Positions 19,955 to 29,233 of a DNA stretch of 64,000 nt are shown here, in pieces. Below the pieces are notes generated by a model. The model worked only from the letters and a program-made list of their open reading frames with translations, was not told where the DNA came from and made no database searches. The stretch is from positions 62,001 through 126,000 of the forward strand of contig NZ_JABWRZ020000005.1 in NCBI RefSeq assembly GCF_014269185.2. Direction: 5' to 3'. This stretch comes from Pseudomonas oryzicola. GTDB taxonomy: Bacteria; Pseudomonadota; Gammaproteobacteria; Pseudomonadales; Pseudomonadaceae. Both the position numbers and the translations under genes were made by a program. The stretch's first letter is position 1. Each line of letters opens with the position of its first letter.

Positions 19955-20854
19955 ATGAGCGAATTGCCTGATACCGATTTCACCCAACGTTTCATCTTCG
20001 ACGAGCGCGATGTGCGCGGCGAGTGGGTGTCTCTCGATGACAGCTACGCCGCGGTGCTGGCGCGTCATGAGTACCCACTGCCGGTGCAGACGTTGCTCGG
20101 TGAACTGATGTCCGCCACTGCCCTGTTGGTAGGGGCGCTGAAATTCGACGGCCTGCTGATTCTGCAGGCGCGTTCGGAGGGGCCGATCCCGCTGTTGATG
20201 GTCGAATGTTCCGGTGATCGCGACATCCGCGGCATGGCCCGCTACGAAGCGGACCAGATCCCGGCCGATGCGACCCTGTCGCAGCTGATGCCCGATGGCC
20301 ACCTGACCCTGACCATCGACCCGGTCAAGGGCCAGCGTTACCAGGGTACCGTCGACCTCGATGGCGCCAACCTGGCGGAGTGCTTCACCAATTACTTCGT
20401 GCAGTCGCAACAGCTCAATACCCGTTTCTGGCTGCATGCCGAAGGCGGCAAGGCCCGTGGCCTGCTGCTGCAGCAACTGCCGCGCGATCGCCAGCCCGAC
20501 GATGAAGAGCGCGAAGCGAGCTGGCAGCACGTGGTAGCCCTGGCCACCACGCTCAAGGCCGATGAGTGGGCCCTGGACAACGAAACCTTGCTGCACCGCC
20601 TGTACCACGAGGATGCCGTGCGCCTGTTCGACATCCAGCCGTTGCGCTTCAATTGCAGTTGCTCTCGTGAACGTTCCGGCAATGCGCTGGTCAGTCTGGG
20701 CGAGCAGGACGCCAAGGCCTTGGTCGAAGAGTGCGGCGGGCAGGTCGAGATCGATTGCCAGTTCTGTAACGAGCGCTATTTCTTCGATGCCAGTGACGTG
20801 GCGCAATTGTTTGCCGGTGGCGGCACGGACGTAGCCTCAGAAACTCGCCACTGA
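19955..20854 (+). CDS. hslO: Hsp33 redox-activated chaperone
   Basis: 299-aa Hsp33. N-terminal chaperone domain to about residue 180, linker, and C-terminal zinc domain with C234-S-C236 and C268-QF-C271, the redox switch that releases zinc and activates the holdase on oxidation. The CxC to CxxC spacing (31) is slightly longer than the classical 27. No strong ribosome site is visible before the ATG at 19955, which lies in an AT-rich leader. Confidence 0.94.
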   Translation: MSELPDTDFTQRFIFDERDVRGEWVSLDDSYAAVLARHEYPLPVQTLLGELMSATALLVGALKFDGLLILQARSEGPIPLLMVECSGDRDIRGMARYEADQIPADATLSQLMPDGHLTLTIDPVKGQRYQGTVDLDGANLAECFTNYFVQSQQLNTRFWLHAEGGKARGLLLQQLPRDRQPDDEEREASWQHVVALATTLKADEWALDNETLLHRLYHEDAVRLFDIQPLRFNCSCSRERSGNALVSLGEQDAKALVEECGGQVEIDCQFCNERYFFDASDVAQLFAGGGTDVASETRH

Positions 20855-20877
20855 AACGTTTAACTACAGGACAATTT

Positions 20878-21033
20878 CCTGTCGAATTGCGCAAAAGCGC
20901 AGTTCTGACAGGAGGGGCCTACTTTTTTTGGGCGTTTCTGGCATAATCCGGCCACTTTTTTCGCTGTAGTAGTTTTTTCGAGACAACTACAAAACGTTTG
21001 GAGCACTCGGCCTCGGGCCGGATGGGGTATCTC
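20878..21033 (+). promoter_or_regulatory. Hairpin and leader between hslO and pckA
   Basis: CCTGTC (20878-20883) and GACAGG (20907-20912) close a long hairpin whose inner part is AATTGCGC-AAAA-GCGCAGTT, followed after 11 nt by a T7 run; this may end the hslO transcript. CATAATCC near 20942 could be a -10 box for pckA. A further inverted repeat, TGTAGT near 20963 and AACTACA near 20985, lies in the presumed 5' leader. Confidence 0.5.
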
Positions 21034-22575
21034 ATGACGCAAGCCAACAACACCGTGTACACCGACCTGAGCGTCGATGAGCTGGTAAAAGAAGCGCTGC
21101 AACGCGGTGAAGGCGTACTAGCCGATACTGGTGCACTGGTCGTGGAGACTGGTCACCGTACTGGCCGTTCGCCGGCTGACCGTTTCATCGTCGAAGAACC
21201 TTCCACCCAGGACGCCATTGCCTGGGGCCCGATCAACCGCAAGTTCCCGGCCGACAAGTTCGATGCCCTGTGGGACCGCGTCGAGGCGTTCAACAACGCC
21301 CAGGATCACTTCGTTTCCTACGTTCACGTAGGAGCGGCAGCCGAGCACTACCTGCCGGTGAAGATGACCACCCAGACTGCCTGGCAGAACCTGTTCGGTC
21401 GTTGCCTGTTCATCAACCCGGAGCAGTACAACCCGGCTGGCCGCGGTGAGTGGCAGATCCTCAACGTTGCCAACTTCGTGTGCGAGCCGGAGCGTGACGG
21501 TACCAACTCCGATGGCTGCGTGATCATCAACTTCGCCCAGAAGAAGGTGCTGATCGCTGGCATGCGCTACGCCGGCGAAATGAAGAAAGCCATGTTCTCG
21601 GTGCAGAACTTCCTGCTGCCGGCTGCCGACGTGCTGCCGATGCACTGCGCCGCCAACATCGGCGAAGCAGGCGACGTGACCCTGTTCTTCGGCCTGTCCG
21701 GCACCGGCAAGACCACCCTGTCGGCCGACGAAAGCCGTTACCTGATCGGTGACGACGAGCACGGCTGGGGCGAGGGCGTGGTCTTCAACATGGAAGGTGG
21801 TTGCTACGCCAAGTGCATCGACCTTTCCGAGAAGAACGAGCCGGTCATCTGGAAAGCCATCAAGCATGGTGCAGTGCTGGAAAACGTCGTCCTCGACGCC
21901 AACAAGCACGCCGACTACACCGACGTCAGCCTGACCCAGAACAGCCGTGCGGCCTACCCGCTGGAGCACGTGGCCAAGCGTTCCGAAGCGAACCTGGGCG
22001 GCGAGCCGAACGCAGTGATCTTCCTGACCTGCGACCTGACCGGTGTTCTGCCTCCGGTGTCGATCTTGAACAACGAGCAGGCGGCCTACCACTTCCTGTC
22101 CGGCTACACCGCGCTGGTCGGTTCCACCGAAATGGGTTCGGGCGGCGGCATCAAGTCGACCTTCTCTACCTGCTTCGGCGCCCCGTTCTTCCCGCGCCCG
22201 GCTGGTGAATACGCCGAGCTGCTGATCAAGCGTATCAACGGCTTCAACTCCAAGGTCTACCTGGTCAACACCGGCTGGACCGGCGGTGGCTATGGCGTTG
22301 GCAAGCGCTTCAGCATCCCGACCACCCGTGCCGTGATCGCTGCGATCCAGAGCGGCGCGCTGGTTGGTGCCGAAACCGAGCACCTGGACATCATCAACCT
22401 GGACGTGCCGAAGGCTGTTCCGGGTGTTGAAGCCGAGCTGCTCAACCCGCGCACCAACTGGGCTGACAAGGCTGCCTACGACGAGGCTGCCAAGGGCCTG
22501 GCCAAGCTGTTCATCGAAAACTTCAAGAAGTTCGAAGTTTCCGACGCCATCAAGGCCGCTGGCCCGCAGCTGTAA
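21034..22575 (+). CDS. pckA: Phosphoenolpyruvate carboxykinase (ATP)
   Basis: 513-aa ATP-type PEP carboxykinase, converting oxaloacetate to PEP in gluconeogenesis. Start ATG 21034 ([17 protein letters not shown]) with GGATGGGG ahead; an upstream TTG in frame is less likely. Key sites: [13 protein letters not shown] (substrate arginine), [13 protein letters not shown] (kinase-1a P-loop), [11 protein letters not shown] (kinase-2) and [13 protein letters not shown]. Monocistronic, with its own terminator. Confidence 0.97.
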   Translation: MTQANNTVYTDLSVDELVKEALQRGEGVLADTGALVVETGHRTGRSPADRFIVEEPSTQDAIAWGPINRKFPADKFDALWDRVEAFNNAQDHFVSYVHVGAAAEHYLPVKMTTQTAWQNLFGRCLFINPEQYNPAGRGEWQILNVANFVCEPERDGTNSDGCVIINFAQKKVLIAGMRYAGEMKKAMFSVQNFLLPAADVLPMHCAANIGEAGDVTLFFGLSGTGKTTLSADESRYLIGDDEHGWGEGVVFNMEGGCYAKCIDLSEKNEPVIWKAIKHGAVLENVVLDANKHADYTDVSLTQNSRAAYPLEHVAKRSEANLGGEPNAVIFLTCDLTGVLPPVSILNNEQAAYHFLSGYTALVGSTEMGSGGGIKSTFSTCFGAPFFPRPAGEYAELLIKRINGFNSKVYLVNTGWTGGGYGVGKRFSIPTTRAVIAAIQSGALVGAETEHLDIINLDVPKAVPGVEAELLNPRTNWADKAAYDEAAKGLAKLFIENFKKFEVSDAIKAAGPQL

Positions 22576-22598
22576 GCTGCCGCTGGTTGCAACCAGGA

Positions 22599-22621
22599 GC
22601 CGCCCCTCGGGGCGGCTTTTT
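22599..22621 (+). terminator. Rho-independent terminator of pckA
   Basis: GCCGCCCC (22599-22606), TC, GGGGCGGC (22609-22616), then TTTTT. Confidence 0.93.
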
Positions 22622-22721
22622 GTTTCTCCTCCACACGCCCTTGGAGGAGCGGCACAGGCAGCGAAAGTCAGGTTTTTCTGTTTCACTGTCAGCATCCAAT
22701 GCGAAGACAAGAGCCAGAACA

Positions 22722-23162
22722 ATGACCGAATCCCCTCAACGCACTGCCTTCTCCCACTTCCACCCCATCCTCACCCGCCCGCAGGACAATGACCTGAACG
22801 GCCACATTGCCGGGGCCACCGTGCACGGCTTCTTCGAAACCGCTATCCAGGCGTTTCTCGTCGAACAGGCCGAGCTGGACCTGCGCGATGGCGAACTGGC
22901 AGCCTTCGTGGTCAGTTCTGCGGCGGATTTCTATGCGTTGCCGGGCTTTCCGGATGTGCTGGAAGTCGGGCTGGGGGCCGCGCGCCTGGCGGGCAGTACG
23001 GTGGAGTACCGCCTGGCGCTGTTTCGCCCGGGTGAGCCGCAAGCATGCGCGGCAGGGACGGTGGTACAGGTGTTCGTCGAGCGCGCCAGCGGCCGGCCGG
23101 TAATGCTGCCAGAGACGCTGCAAATGATCCTGTCCGGCGTGATGCAGGAACAGCAGGCATGA
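22722..23162 (+). CDS. Acyl-CoA thioesterase, 4HBT hotdog family
   Basis: 146-aa hotdog-fold thioesterase of the YbgC/FadM kind: RPQDNDLNGHIAGATVHGFFETA gives the catalytic Asp/Asn-x-Gly-H region, and AAFVVSSAADFYALPGFPDVLEVGL the central strands. Start ATG 22722 lies after a weak site (GAGCCAGAACA). It reads as a single gene between two terminators. Physiological substrate unknown. Confidence 0.83.
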   Translation: MTESPQRTAFSHFHPILTRPQDNDLNGHIAGATVHGFFETAIQAFLVEQAELDLRDGELAAFVVSSAADFYALPGFPDVLEVGLGAARLAGSTVEYRLALFRPGEPQACAAGTVVQVFVERASGRPVMLPETLQMILSGVMQEQQA

Positions 23163-23192
23163 AAAAGCCCCGCTGGCAGGGGCGGGGCTTTT
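23163..23192. terminator. Bidirectional terminator between convergent genes
   Basis: AAAAGCCCCGC (23163-23173) and GCGGGGCTTTT (23182-23192) form an 11-bp stem with A- and T-ends, so it can act for the thioesterase gene on the plus strand and the glycine-zipper gene on the minus strand. Confidence 0.9.
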
Positions 23193-23217
23193 GTTGCCGG
23201 GGCAAAGCCCTCAGGCG

Positions 23218-23700
23218 TTAGTCGCGCCAGTGGCGTCTGTGCTTGCGGTGGCCGTAGTGGTGGCCATTGTCCCAGTGGCGACGGTCGTCGTCATAGCCGC
23301 GACGATAGCGTCGGCCATCGTGGTAATCGTCTTCGTCGGCCTCTTTGCCCAGGTAGCTACCCAGTGCGCCACCGGCACCACCACCGGCTGCTGCGCCAAT
23401 ATAGCTACCGGTGGTACCGCCCATGGAGCGACCGACCACGTTGCCACCTGCAGCGCCCAGTGCGCCGCCGATTGCGGCCTCACCGCGCTGGCGTTTGTCG
23501 GCGCCCAGGGCACCACCGGCTGCGCCGCCGAGACCCGCACCAATTGCGCCGCCTGTGCTACCACCGATGGAGTTGCCCACGACAGAGCCCAGTACCCCAC
23601 CCAATGCGCCGCCAATGCCGGCCTCGGTGGTGCCGCCTGCCATGGCAACGCCGCTGAGCAAGCTGAAAGACAACAACAGTATCGAGGAGTACTTCTTCAT
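23218..23700 (-). CDS. Glycine-zipper envelope protein
   Basis: 160-aa exported protein. Signal peptide MKKYSSILLLSFSLLSGVAMA, then about 100 residues of Gly/Ala-rich repeats with GxxxG spacing (GGALGGVLGSVVGNSIGG and similar units), then a highly charged His/Arg/Asp tail (DDDRRHWDNGHHYGHRKHRR). The glycine zipper suggests membrane-spanning or membrane-associated helices as in Rick_17kDa/SlyB-like proteins; the tail could bind metal or nucleic acid. Start at the ATG 23700, before which the frame is non-coding. No named function known to me. Confidence 0.82.
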   Translation of the reverse strand: MKKYSSILLLSFSLLSGVAMAGGTTEAGIGGALGGVLGSVVGNSIGGSTGGAIGAGLGGAAGGALGADKRQRGEAAIGGALGAAGGNVVGRSMGGTTGSYIGAAAGGGAGGALGSYLGKEADEDDYHDGRRYRRGYDDDRRHWDNGHHYGHRKHRRHWRD

Positions 23701-23809
23701 CAAGAGAGCCTCATAGGGATGACGAGGCGAATTTGAGGCTAACAAGCTCGCCTGGCAATGGAAATCCGACGAGTAACACGAGTTGTACACAATTCTCTAA
23801 GTTACTGTA

Positions 23810-23891
23810 TTTGCTGTGAAACTTTAGCTATTTTTCGCTGTCTGAGACTTTTATGACGAAGCCCTGAACCGCACTGGAACAGGGCTTTTTT
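23810..23891 (+). ncRNA. Candidate small RNA ending in an orphan terminator
   Basis: AGCCCTG (23860-23866) and CAGGGCT (23880-23886) with a 13-nt loop are followed by six T, a classical intrinsic terminator on the plus strand. No plus-strand gene precedes it: the nearest, at 23162, already has its own terminator. Upstream, TTGTAC (23783-23788) and TGTATT 17 nt later could be a weak sigma70 promoter, giving an RNA of about 80 nt. The 5' end is a guess. Confidence 0.4.
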
Positions 23892-23907
23892 CGTTTTTGG
23901 CGGGCGG

Positions 23908-23965
23908 CACAGCCGGTGCCATCCACCGCGTCGCCTGCTTCGCGGATAAATCCGCTCCTACACAC
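23908..23965. repeat. REP-type repeat, inverse copy of 9544-9600
   Basis: GCGGATAAATCCGCTCCTACA is the REP core (without its last bases), preceded by CGCGTCGCCTGCTTC. The whole 57-nt unit is almost the reverse complement of the one after ssuF. Confidence 0.8.
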
Positions 23966-24025
23966 GGCTTCGACTTGACGCTGCACCTGTACAAGCGGCT
24001 TTGGTCGCGAACAGGCCGGCGCAGT

Positions 24026-26371
24026 CTAGAGGATTCGCCCGTCGCCCTGCGCTCGCTCCAGCTTGATGGCAATGAACTTCGATGTCGGTGTGTAGCTGCC
24101 ATCACCAACGCTCTCCAGCGGTACCAGCGGGTTTACCTCTGGGTAATAAGCCGCCGCCTGCCCTGCCGGGATGTCGAAGGCCAGCAGGGTGAAACCCTGC
24201 ACCCGGCGCACATGCCCATCCCCCCACAACGACACGATGTCGACCTTTTGCCCCGGCTGGAAGCCCAGGCGAAGGATGTCGGCTTCGTTGACGAACAACA
24301 CCTCGCGCTGGCCGCGCACACCGCGGTAGCGGTCGTCCAACCCGTAGACGGTGGTGTTGTACTGATCGTGCGAACGCATTGACTGCATGATCAGGTCCGG
24401 CAGTTGGCCGCTGGCGCGGACACGCTCGTCGAGCAGCGTGTCCGGCAGCTGGTTGGCCTTGAAATTGGCGCGGCTGGTGCTGGTCTTCCATTCGCGGGCG
24501 GCAGCGCTGTTGCCCAGGTAGAAGCCGCCCGGCTGGCGCAGGCGCTGGTTGAAGCCGGAAAAGCCGGCGATGGTGTCGCCAATCAGGTCGCGAATACGAT
24601 CGTAGTCGGCCACCAGCCAACGCCAATCAACCGGGTTGTTGCCCAAGGTAGCGGCTGCGATACCGGCGATGACCGCAGGCTCCGAGCGCATCTGCGGTGA
24701 CAGCGGCTGCAGCTGGCCGTTGGATGCGTGGACCATGCTGAACGAGTCCTCTACCGTCACCGCCTGTGGCCCTTCGGCCTGCAGGTCGATATCGGTACGC
24801 CCCAGGCACGGCAGGATCAACGCCTGCTTGCCGTGCACCAGGTGGCTGCGGTTGAGCTTGGTGCTGATATGCACGGTCAGTTCGCAGTTGCGCAGCGCCT
24901 GGGCGGTACGTTCAGTATCCGGTGTTGCCTGGGCGAAGTTACCACCCAGGCCGATGAACACCTTGGCCCGGCCCTCGAGCATGGCGTGAATCGCTTCGAC
25001 GGTGTTGTGGCCAGGGTGCCGTGGCACGGCGAAGCCAAAGCGCTTTTCCATGGCATCGAGCAGTGCCACTGGCGGGCGCTCGTTGATGCCCATGGTGCGG
25101 TCACCCTGTACGTTGCTGTGGCCACGCACTGGGCACAGGCCGGCGCCAGGCACGCCGATGTTGCCGCGCAACAGCTGCAGGTTGACGATTTCCTGGATGG
25201 TCGGCACCGAATGGCGGTGCTGGGTGATGCCCATTGCCCAGCACATGATCACCCGCTTGCCACGGCAATACATGCGCGCGGCCAGTTCGATATCGGCCAG
25301 GGGCAGGCCGGACTGCGCCTGAATGTGTTCCCACGGCGTGGCATCCACCGCCGCCAGGTAGTCGTCGACACCATGGCCATGCTCGGCGATGAAGGCGTGG
25401 TCGAACACCGCCGGCTCGCCCTTGGCCTGGGCTTCGCGTTCCCACTGCAGCACGAACTTGGCCATGCCGCGCAGCATCGCCATGTCGCCGCCCAGGGCCG
25501 GGCGGAAAAACGCCGTATTGGTCGGGCGGTCGCTGTTGGTCAGCATTTCCAGTGGGTGCTGAGGGTGCTGGAAGCGCTCCAGGCCACGCTCCTTGAGCGG
25601 GTTGACGCACACCACCTGGGCACCGCGCTTCACCGCGTCGCGCAGCGGGTCGAGCATACGCGGGTGGTTGGTGCCCGGGTTCTGGCCCCAGACGAAAATC
25701 GCATCGGCGTGTTCGAAGTCGTCGAAGGTGACGGTGCCCTTGCCCACCCCGACGCTTTGCGCAAGGGCCACACCACTGGCCTCATGGCACATGTTCGAGC
25801 AGTCGGGGAAATTGTTGGTGCCATAGGCACGCACGAACAGTTGGTACAGGTACGCCGCTTCGTTGCTGGCGCGGCCCGAGGTGTAGAACTCAGCCTGGTC
25901 GGGGCTGGCCAACTTGTTGAGTTCGCGCCCGATCATGGCGAAGGCGGCATCCCAACTGATCGGCAGGTAGCGGTCGCTGGGGGCGTCGTAGACCATCGGT
26001 TCGGTCAGGCGCCCCTGGTATTCAAGCCAGTAGTCGCTCTGGCCCAGCAGCGAAGTGACGCTGTAGCGGGCGAAGAAGGCTGCGTCGACGCGGCGCTTGG
26101 TCGCTTCCCAGTTCACTGCCTTGGCGCCGTTCTCGCAAAACTTGACCATGCCGCTTTCCGGCGAATCGCCCCAGGCGCAGCCGGGGCAGTCGAAACCGCC
26201 GTTCTGGTTGGTCTTGAGCAGCGCGCGAATGTTCTTCAGCGCGTTATCACTGCCGACCCAGGCCTTGGCCACGCTGCGCAGCGCACCCCAGCCACCGGCG
26301 GGGCCGTGGTAGGGCTTGTAGCGAGGAGGTGAGGCTGGGGCGTTTTCCGGGAAGTGCTGGTACGAGGTCAC
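24026..26371 (-). CDS. YdeP-like molybdopterin oxidoreductase (FdhF family)
   Basis: 781-aa molybdopterin-guanine-dinucleotide enzyme of the YdeP/Fdh-alpha-like family. Start GTG at 26371 (MTSYQHFPENAPASPP), 5 nt after the fdhD stop. DCPGCAWGD at residues 61-69 and the later KFCENGAK are family hallmarks near the Fe-S region; SNMCHEASG carries the likely molybdenum-ligand cysteine. FVWGQNPGTNHPRM and the C-terminal LFVNEADILRLGFQPGQKVDI belong to the cofactor-binding domains. E. coli YdeP is linked to acid resistance; the substrate is unknown. It is co-transcribed with fdhD, which supports a formate dehydrogenase-like cofactor need. Confidence 0.9.
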   Translation of the reverse strand: MTSYQHFPENAPASPPRYKPYHGPAGGWGALRSVAKAWVGSDNALKNIRALLKTNQNGGFDCPGCAWGDSPESGMVKFCENGAKAVNWEATKRRVDAAFFARYSVTSLLGQSDYWLEYQGRLTEPMVYDAPSDRYLPISWDAAFAMIGRELNKLASPDQAEFYTSGRASNEAAYLYQLFVRAYGTNNFPDCSNMCHEASGVALAQSVGVGKGTVTFDDFEHADAIFVWGQNPGTNHPRMLDPLRDAVKRGAQVVCVNPLKERGLERFQHPQHPLEMLTNSDRPTNTAFFRPALGGDMAMLRGMAKFVLQWEREAQAKGEPAVFDHAFIAEHGHGVDDYLAAVDATPWEHIQAQSGLPLADIELAARMYCRGKRVIMCWAMGITQHRHSVPTIQEIVNLQLLRGNIGVPGAGLCPVRGHSNVQGDRTMGINERPPVALLDAMEKRFGFAVPRHPGHNTVEAIHAMLEGRAKVFIGLGGNFAQATPDTERTAQALRNCELTVHISTKLNRSHLVHGKQALILPCLGRTDIDLQAEGPQAVTVEDSFSMVHASNGQLQPLSPQMRSEPAVIAGIAAATLGNNPVDWRWLVADYDRIRDLIGDTIAGFSGFNQRLRQPGGFYLGNSAAAREWKTSTSRANFKANQLPDTLLDERVRASGQLPDLIMQSMRSHDQYNTTVYGLDDRYRGVRGQREVLFVNEADILRLGFQPGQKVDIVSLWGDGHVRRVQGFTLLAFDIPAGQAAAYYPEVNPLVPLESVGDGSYTPTSKFIAIKLERAQGDGRIL

Positions 26372-26376
26372 GACTG

Positions 26377-27204
26377 TTACGACTCCGCCGCGGGGCTGTA
26401 GACCCGCGGTGCGCTGTGCTTGGGCAGATGGATGAGATTGAGGTTGTGCTTGCGTGCCCATTGCAGGGCGAGGCCGGTGGGCGCTGACAGGCTGACCAGG
26501 GTCTGGATGCCGGCCCGCAGCACCTTCTGGATCAGCTCCAGGCTGCAGCGGCTGGTGACGATGGCCAGGCCGCCCTGGCTGTCGATGCCCTGGCGCAGCA
26601 GTGCACCGATCAGCTTGTCGAGGGCGTTATGCCGGCCGATGTCTTCGCGGCCGAGCAACAGTTCGCCGTTGCGGTCCATGAACAGCGCCGCGTGCACCGC
26701 GCCGCAATGCTGGCCGAGGGGTTGGAAGGCATCGATGCGTTCGCGCAGCCCGACCAGCCATTGCGCAGGCGGCAAGGCGGCGCCAGGCAGCTCGGCCAGG
26801 TCCGGCAACGCCTGCTCCAGCGCTTCGACTCCGCACAGGCCACAACCACTGGTACCGGCCAGCTGGCGGCGCTGGTTCTTCAGGTTCCAGAATGCACGGC
26901 TGGAAATCTCCAGGTCGGCGTACATCGCCGAGCCACTGCCGGACAGTTTCAGGTCGTAGATTTCTGCAGTGCCTTCGACAATACCGCTGCCGACGCTGAA
27001 ACCGACCGCGAAGTCTTCCAGGTCGGTGGGGCTGACCAGCATCACCGCCTGGTTCAGGCCGTTGTAGGCAATGGCCAGGGCTACTTCCTCGGCCAAGGGG
27101 GTACTGTCGCGTCGGGCGTCGTTGAGCTGGACGTAATCGTAGGTGTTGCTGGCTGCGGGCATGGACAAGGGCGAGGCCGCGCAGAGCGGAGGCTTGCTTT
27201 TCAT
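26377..27204 (-). CDS. fdhD: FdhD sulfurtransferase for formate dehydrogenase-type cofactor
   Basis: 275-aa FdhD, which passes sulfur from IscS to the Mo-bisPGD cofactor. The catalytic pair is Cys121 and Cys124 in SGCGLCGVEAL; GREDIGRHNALDKLIG and SRCSLELIQKVLRAGI are conserved. Start ATG 27204 (MKSKPPLCAA) is chosen over an in-frame TTG 16 codons upstream, though the ribosome site is weak. It precedes the YdeP-like gene by 5 nt, so the two form an operon. Confidence 0.93.
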   Translation of the reverse strand: MKSKPPLCAASPLSMPAASNTYDYVQLNDARRDSTPLAEEVALAIAYNGLNQAVMLVSPTDLEDFAVGFSVGSGIVEGTAEIYDLKLSGSGSAMYADLEISSRAFWNLKNQRRQLAGTSGCGLCGVEALEQALPDLAELPGAALPPAQWLVGLRERIDAFQPLGQHCGAVHAALFMDRNGELLLGREDIGRHNALDKLIGALLRQGIDSQGGLAIVTSRCSLELIQKVLRAGIQTLVSLSAPTGLALQWARKHNLNLIHLPKHSAPRVYSPAAES

Positions 27205-27385
27205 CGGGGCTGGCTGTTCGTCGGAGCTATCGGCAGCTATCAGATAGCACAAGCCTAGGCGTGCGGGCCGGCGGCGTCTAATCGCTAGGGTCTATGCCTT
27301 GATAGAGCGCGTCGATGGGGTGTGCAGGCGGAGTCTTTGCCTAGACTTCACTGTCCAACGGTTTCACGTCAACAAGGAGAGTGTC

Positions 27386-27826
27386 ATGAGTCTGTTCAGT
27401 TTTGTGAAAGAGGCGGGCGAAAAGTTGATCGATCTGCTGACCCCGGGTAATGCCAACGCCGAAGAACAGCTGAAGAAGCACGTGGAAAGTGTCGGCCTGG
27501 GTAACCCTGACATCAGCGCCACGGTCGAGGGCGACAAGATCATCCTCAAGGGCGAGGTGGCCAGCCAGGAGGAAAAGGAGAAGATCATCCTGGCGGCGGG
27601 CAACATCAGCGGTGTGGCCAGTGTGGATGACCAGATCACCGTAACCGGGCCGGTGGCGCAGGCGGCGCGGTTCGTGACCGTGGAGAAGGGCGACACGCTG
27701 AGTGCGATTTCGAAGAAGGTGTACGGCGACCCCAACAAGTACCAGAAAATCTTCGAGGCCAACAAACCGATGCTCAAGCACCCGGACAAGATCTACCCGG
27801 GGCAGGTGCTGCGGATCCCGGACTGA
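27386..27826 (+). CDS. kbp: BON-LysM protein Kbp/YgaU
   Basis: 146-aa protein with an N-terminal BON domain (about 25-88) and a C-terminal LysM domain (about 95-145, VEKGDTLSAISKKVYGDPNKY). E. coli Kbp of the same layout binds potassium in the cytoplasm. There is no signal peptide here. Start ATG 27386 with AAGGAG ahead. Stand-alone gene, divergent from fdhD. Confidence 0.88.
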   Translation: MSLFSFVKEAGEKLIDLLTPGNANAEEQLKKHVESVGLGNPDISATVEGDKIILKGEVASQEEKEKIILAAGNISGVASVDDQITVTGPVAQAARFVTVEKGDTLSAISKKVYGDPNKYQKIFEANKPMLKHPDKIYPGQVLRIPD

Positions 27827-27840
27827 TCGCGCCAGCCTGG

Positions 27841-27938
27841 GCCGGCCCTATCGCTGGCAAGCCAGCACCCACAAAGTGTTGCATCGCCTACAAGGCAGGT
27901 GCAGTACCTGTGGGGGTTGGTTTGCCGGCGACAAGGCC
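27841..27938. repeat. REP pair between kbp and yrfG
   Basis: Two facing REP-like units, CTATCGCTGGCAAGCCAGC (27848-27866) and its partner around GGTTTGCCGGCGACAAGG (27918-27935), with inner CTGTGGG and CCCACA segments. Convergent gene ends. Confidence 0.75.
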
Positions 27939-27939
27939 A

Positions 27940-28602
27940 TTACAGGCCTTCCAGTAATTCCCGATAATCCTCGACGGCGGCAAACTCTTCGGTATCCCGC
28001 GGCCCCGCCTGGCTATCTGGCTGGCGCACCGCCAGCAGATGCACCACGCCGAAACGCCGCGCACTGCGCAAGATCGCCAGGGTGTCATCAATGAACAGGC
28101 TGCGCTCCGGTGCAAAGCCGATATCCGCCTGCAAGGCATCCCAGAACTGCGGGCTCTCCTTCGGGTAGCCATAATCGTGCGAGCTGATGAGCCGCTCGAA
28201 ATACGGCCCCAGCTCCACCCGTTCCAGCTTCAGCGACAGTGAATCCCGGTGCGCATTGGTGATCATCACCACGCGCTTGCCGGCCTTGCGAATTGCCGCC
28301 AGGAACGTGTCGGCATCCGGGCGCAAGGCGATCAGGTGGGCGATTTCCCGTTTCAGTTCGCGAATCGGCAGGCGCAGTTCGCGGCTCCAGAAGTCCAGGC
28401 AATACCAGTTCAGCGTACCGGCATTGCGCTCGAACAGCGGCTGCAATTCCATTTCCGCCATGGCCCGGCTTACCCCGTGCAGCTCGGCATAGCGCTGGGG
28501 CAGATGGTCCAGCCAGAAGCGGTTGTCGTAATGCAGGTCGAGCAAGGTGCCGTCCATGTCCAGCAGGACAGTATCGATGGCAGACCAGGGAAGAACAGGC
28601 AT
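27940..28602 (-). CDS. yrfG: HAD-superfamily hydrolase YrfG (GMP/IMP nucleotidase)
   Basis: 220-aa HAD hydrolase. Motif I DMDGT at residues 15-19, motif II in VVMITNAHRDSL, the conserved lysine in YGYPKESPQFW and motif IV LFIDDTLAILRSA. YrfG of E. coli is a purine nucleotidase with preference for GMP and IMP. Start ATG 28602; divergent from nudE, with which it is linked in many gamma-proteobacteria. Confidence 0.88.
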   Translation of the reverse strand: MPVLPWSAIDTVLLDMDGTLLDLHYDNRFWLDHLPQRYAELHGVSRAMAEMELQPLFERNAGTLNWYCLDFWSRELRLPIRELKREIAHLIALRPDADTFLAAIRKAGKRVVMITNAHRDSLSLKLERVELGPYFERLISSHDYGYPKESPQFWDALQADIGFAPERSLFIDDTLAILRSARRFGVVHLLAVRQPDSQAGPRDTEEFAAVEDYRELLEGL

Positions 28603-28666
28603 GGGAAATTCTCGATCAGTCGGCAAGCCACGGTATAGTAACCCGTTCACGCCAAGGAGCCGCCCC

Positions 28667-29233
28667 ATGCGCCAGAAACCCACCGTCCTCAGCCGCGAAA
28701 TCGTCGCCAGCAGCCGCCTGTTTCGCGTCGAAGCCGTGCAATTGCGTTTCAGCAATGGCAATGAGCGCACCTACGAGCGCCTGGTGGGGCGCGGCAATGG
28801 CTACGGCGCGGTGATGATCGTGGCCATGCTCGACGCCGAGCACGCCGTGCTGGTGGAAGAATACTGCGGCGGCACCGATGAATATGAGCTGTCGTTGCCC
28901 AAGGGCCTGATCGAGCCGGGCGAGGACGTGCTGGCGGCAGCCGACCGGGAACTCAAGGAAGAAGCCGGTTTTGGTGCGCGCCAGCTGGAGCACCTGACCG
29001 AGCTGTCGCTGTCGCCGGGCTACATGAGCCAGAAGATCCAGGTGGTGCTGGCCAGCGACCTGTACGAGGAGCGCCTGGAGGGCGACGAACCGGAGCCGAT
29101 GCGGGTCGACAAGGTCAATCTGCGCGAGCTGTCGGCGTTGGCCATGCACCCGCAGTTCACCGAGGGCCGTGCCCTGGCGGCGCTGTACCTGGCACGTGAC
29201 CTGCTGATCCAGCGGGGGCTGCTGGAAGCATGA
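28667..29233 (+). CDS. nudE: ADP compounds hydrolase NudE
   Basis: 188-aa Nudix hydrolase for ADP-ribose, NADH and Ap3A-type compounds. The Nudix box runs from Gly80 to Gly101 with REL-x-EE at 94-99 (GX5EX7REUXEEXG satisfied). Start ATG 28667 with AAGGAG 7 nt ahead. Its stop overlaps cysQ (ATGA), so the two are coupled. Confidence 0.93.
   Translation: MRQKPTVLSREIVASSRLFRVEAVQLRFSNGNERTYERLVGRGNGYGAVMIVAMLDAEHAVLVEEYCGGTDEYELSLPKGLIEPGEDVLAAADRELKEEAGFGARQLEHLTELSLSPGYMSQKIQVVLASDLYEERLEGDEPEPMRVDKVNLRELSALAMHPQFTEGRALAALYLARDLLIQRGLLEA

Larger units (their letters stand above)
23701..24025. other. Intergenic region with orphan terminator and REP copy
   Basis: 325 nt before the glycine-zipper gene and after the YdeP-like gene (both minus). 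It holds the promoter of the glycine-zipper gene, a plus-strand terminator at 23860-23891 with no plus-strand gene ahead of it, and a REP-type repeat at 23908-23965. Confidence 0.6.

Noticed and set aside
23218..23648. Repeat-rich open frames on both strands over the glycine-zipper gene
   Set aside because: The Gly/Ala repeats open all frames. Only the minus-strand frame has a signal peptide and a ribosome site.
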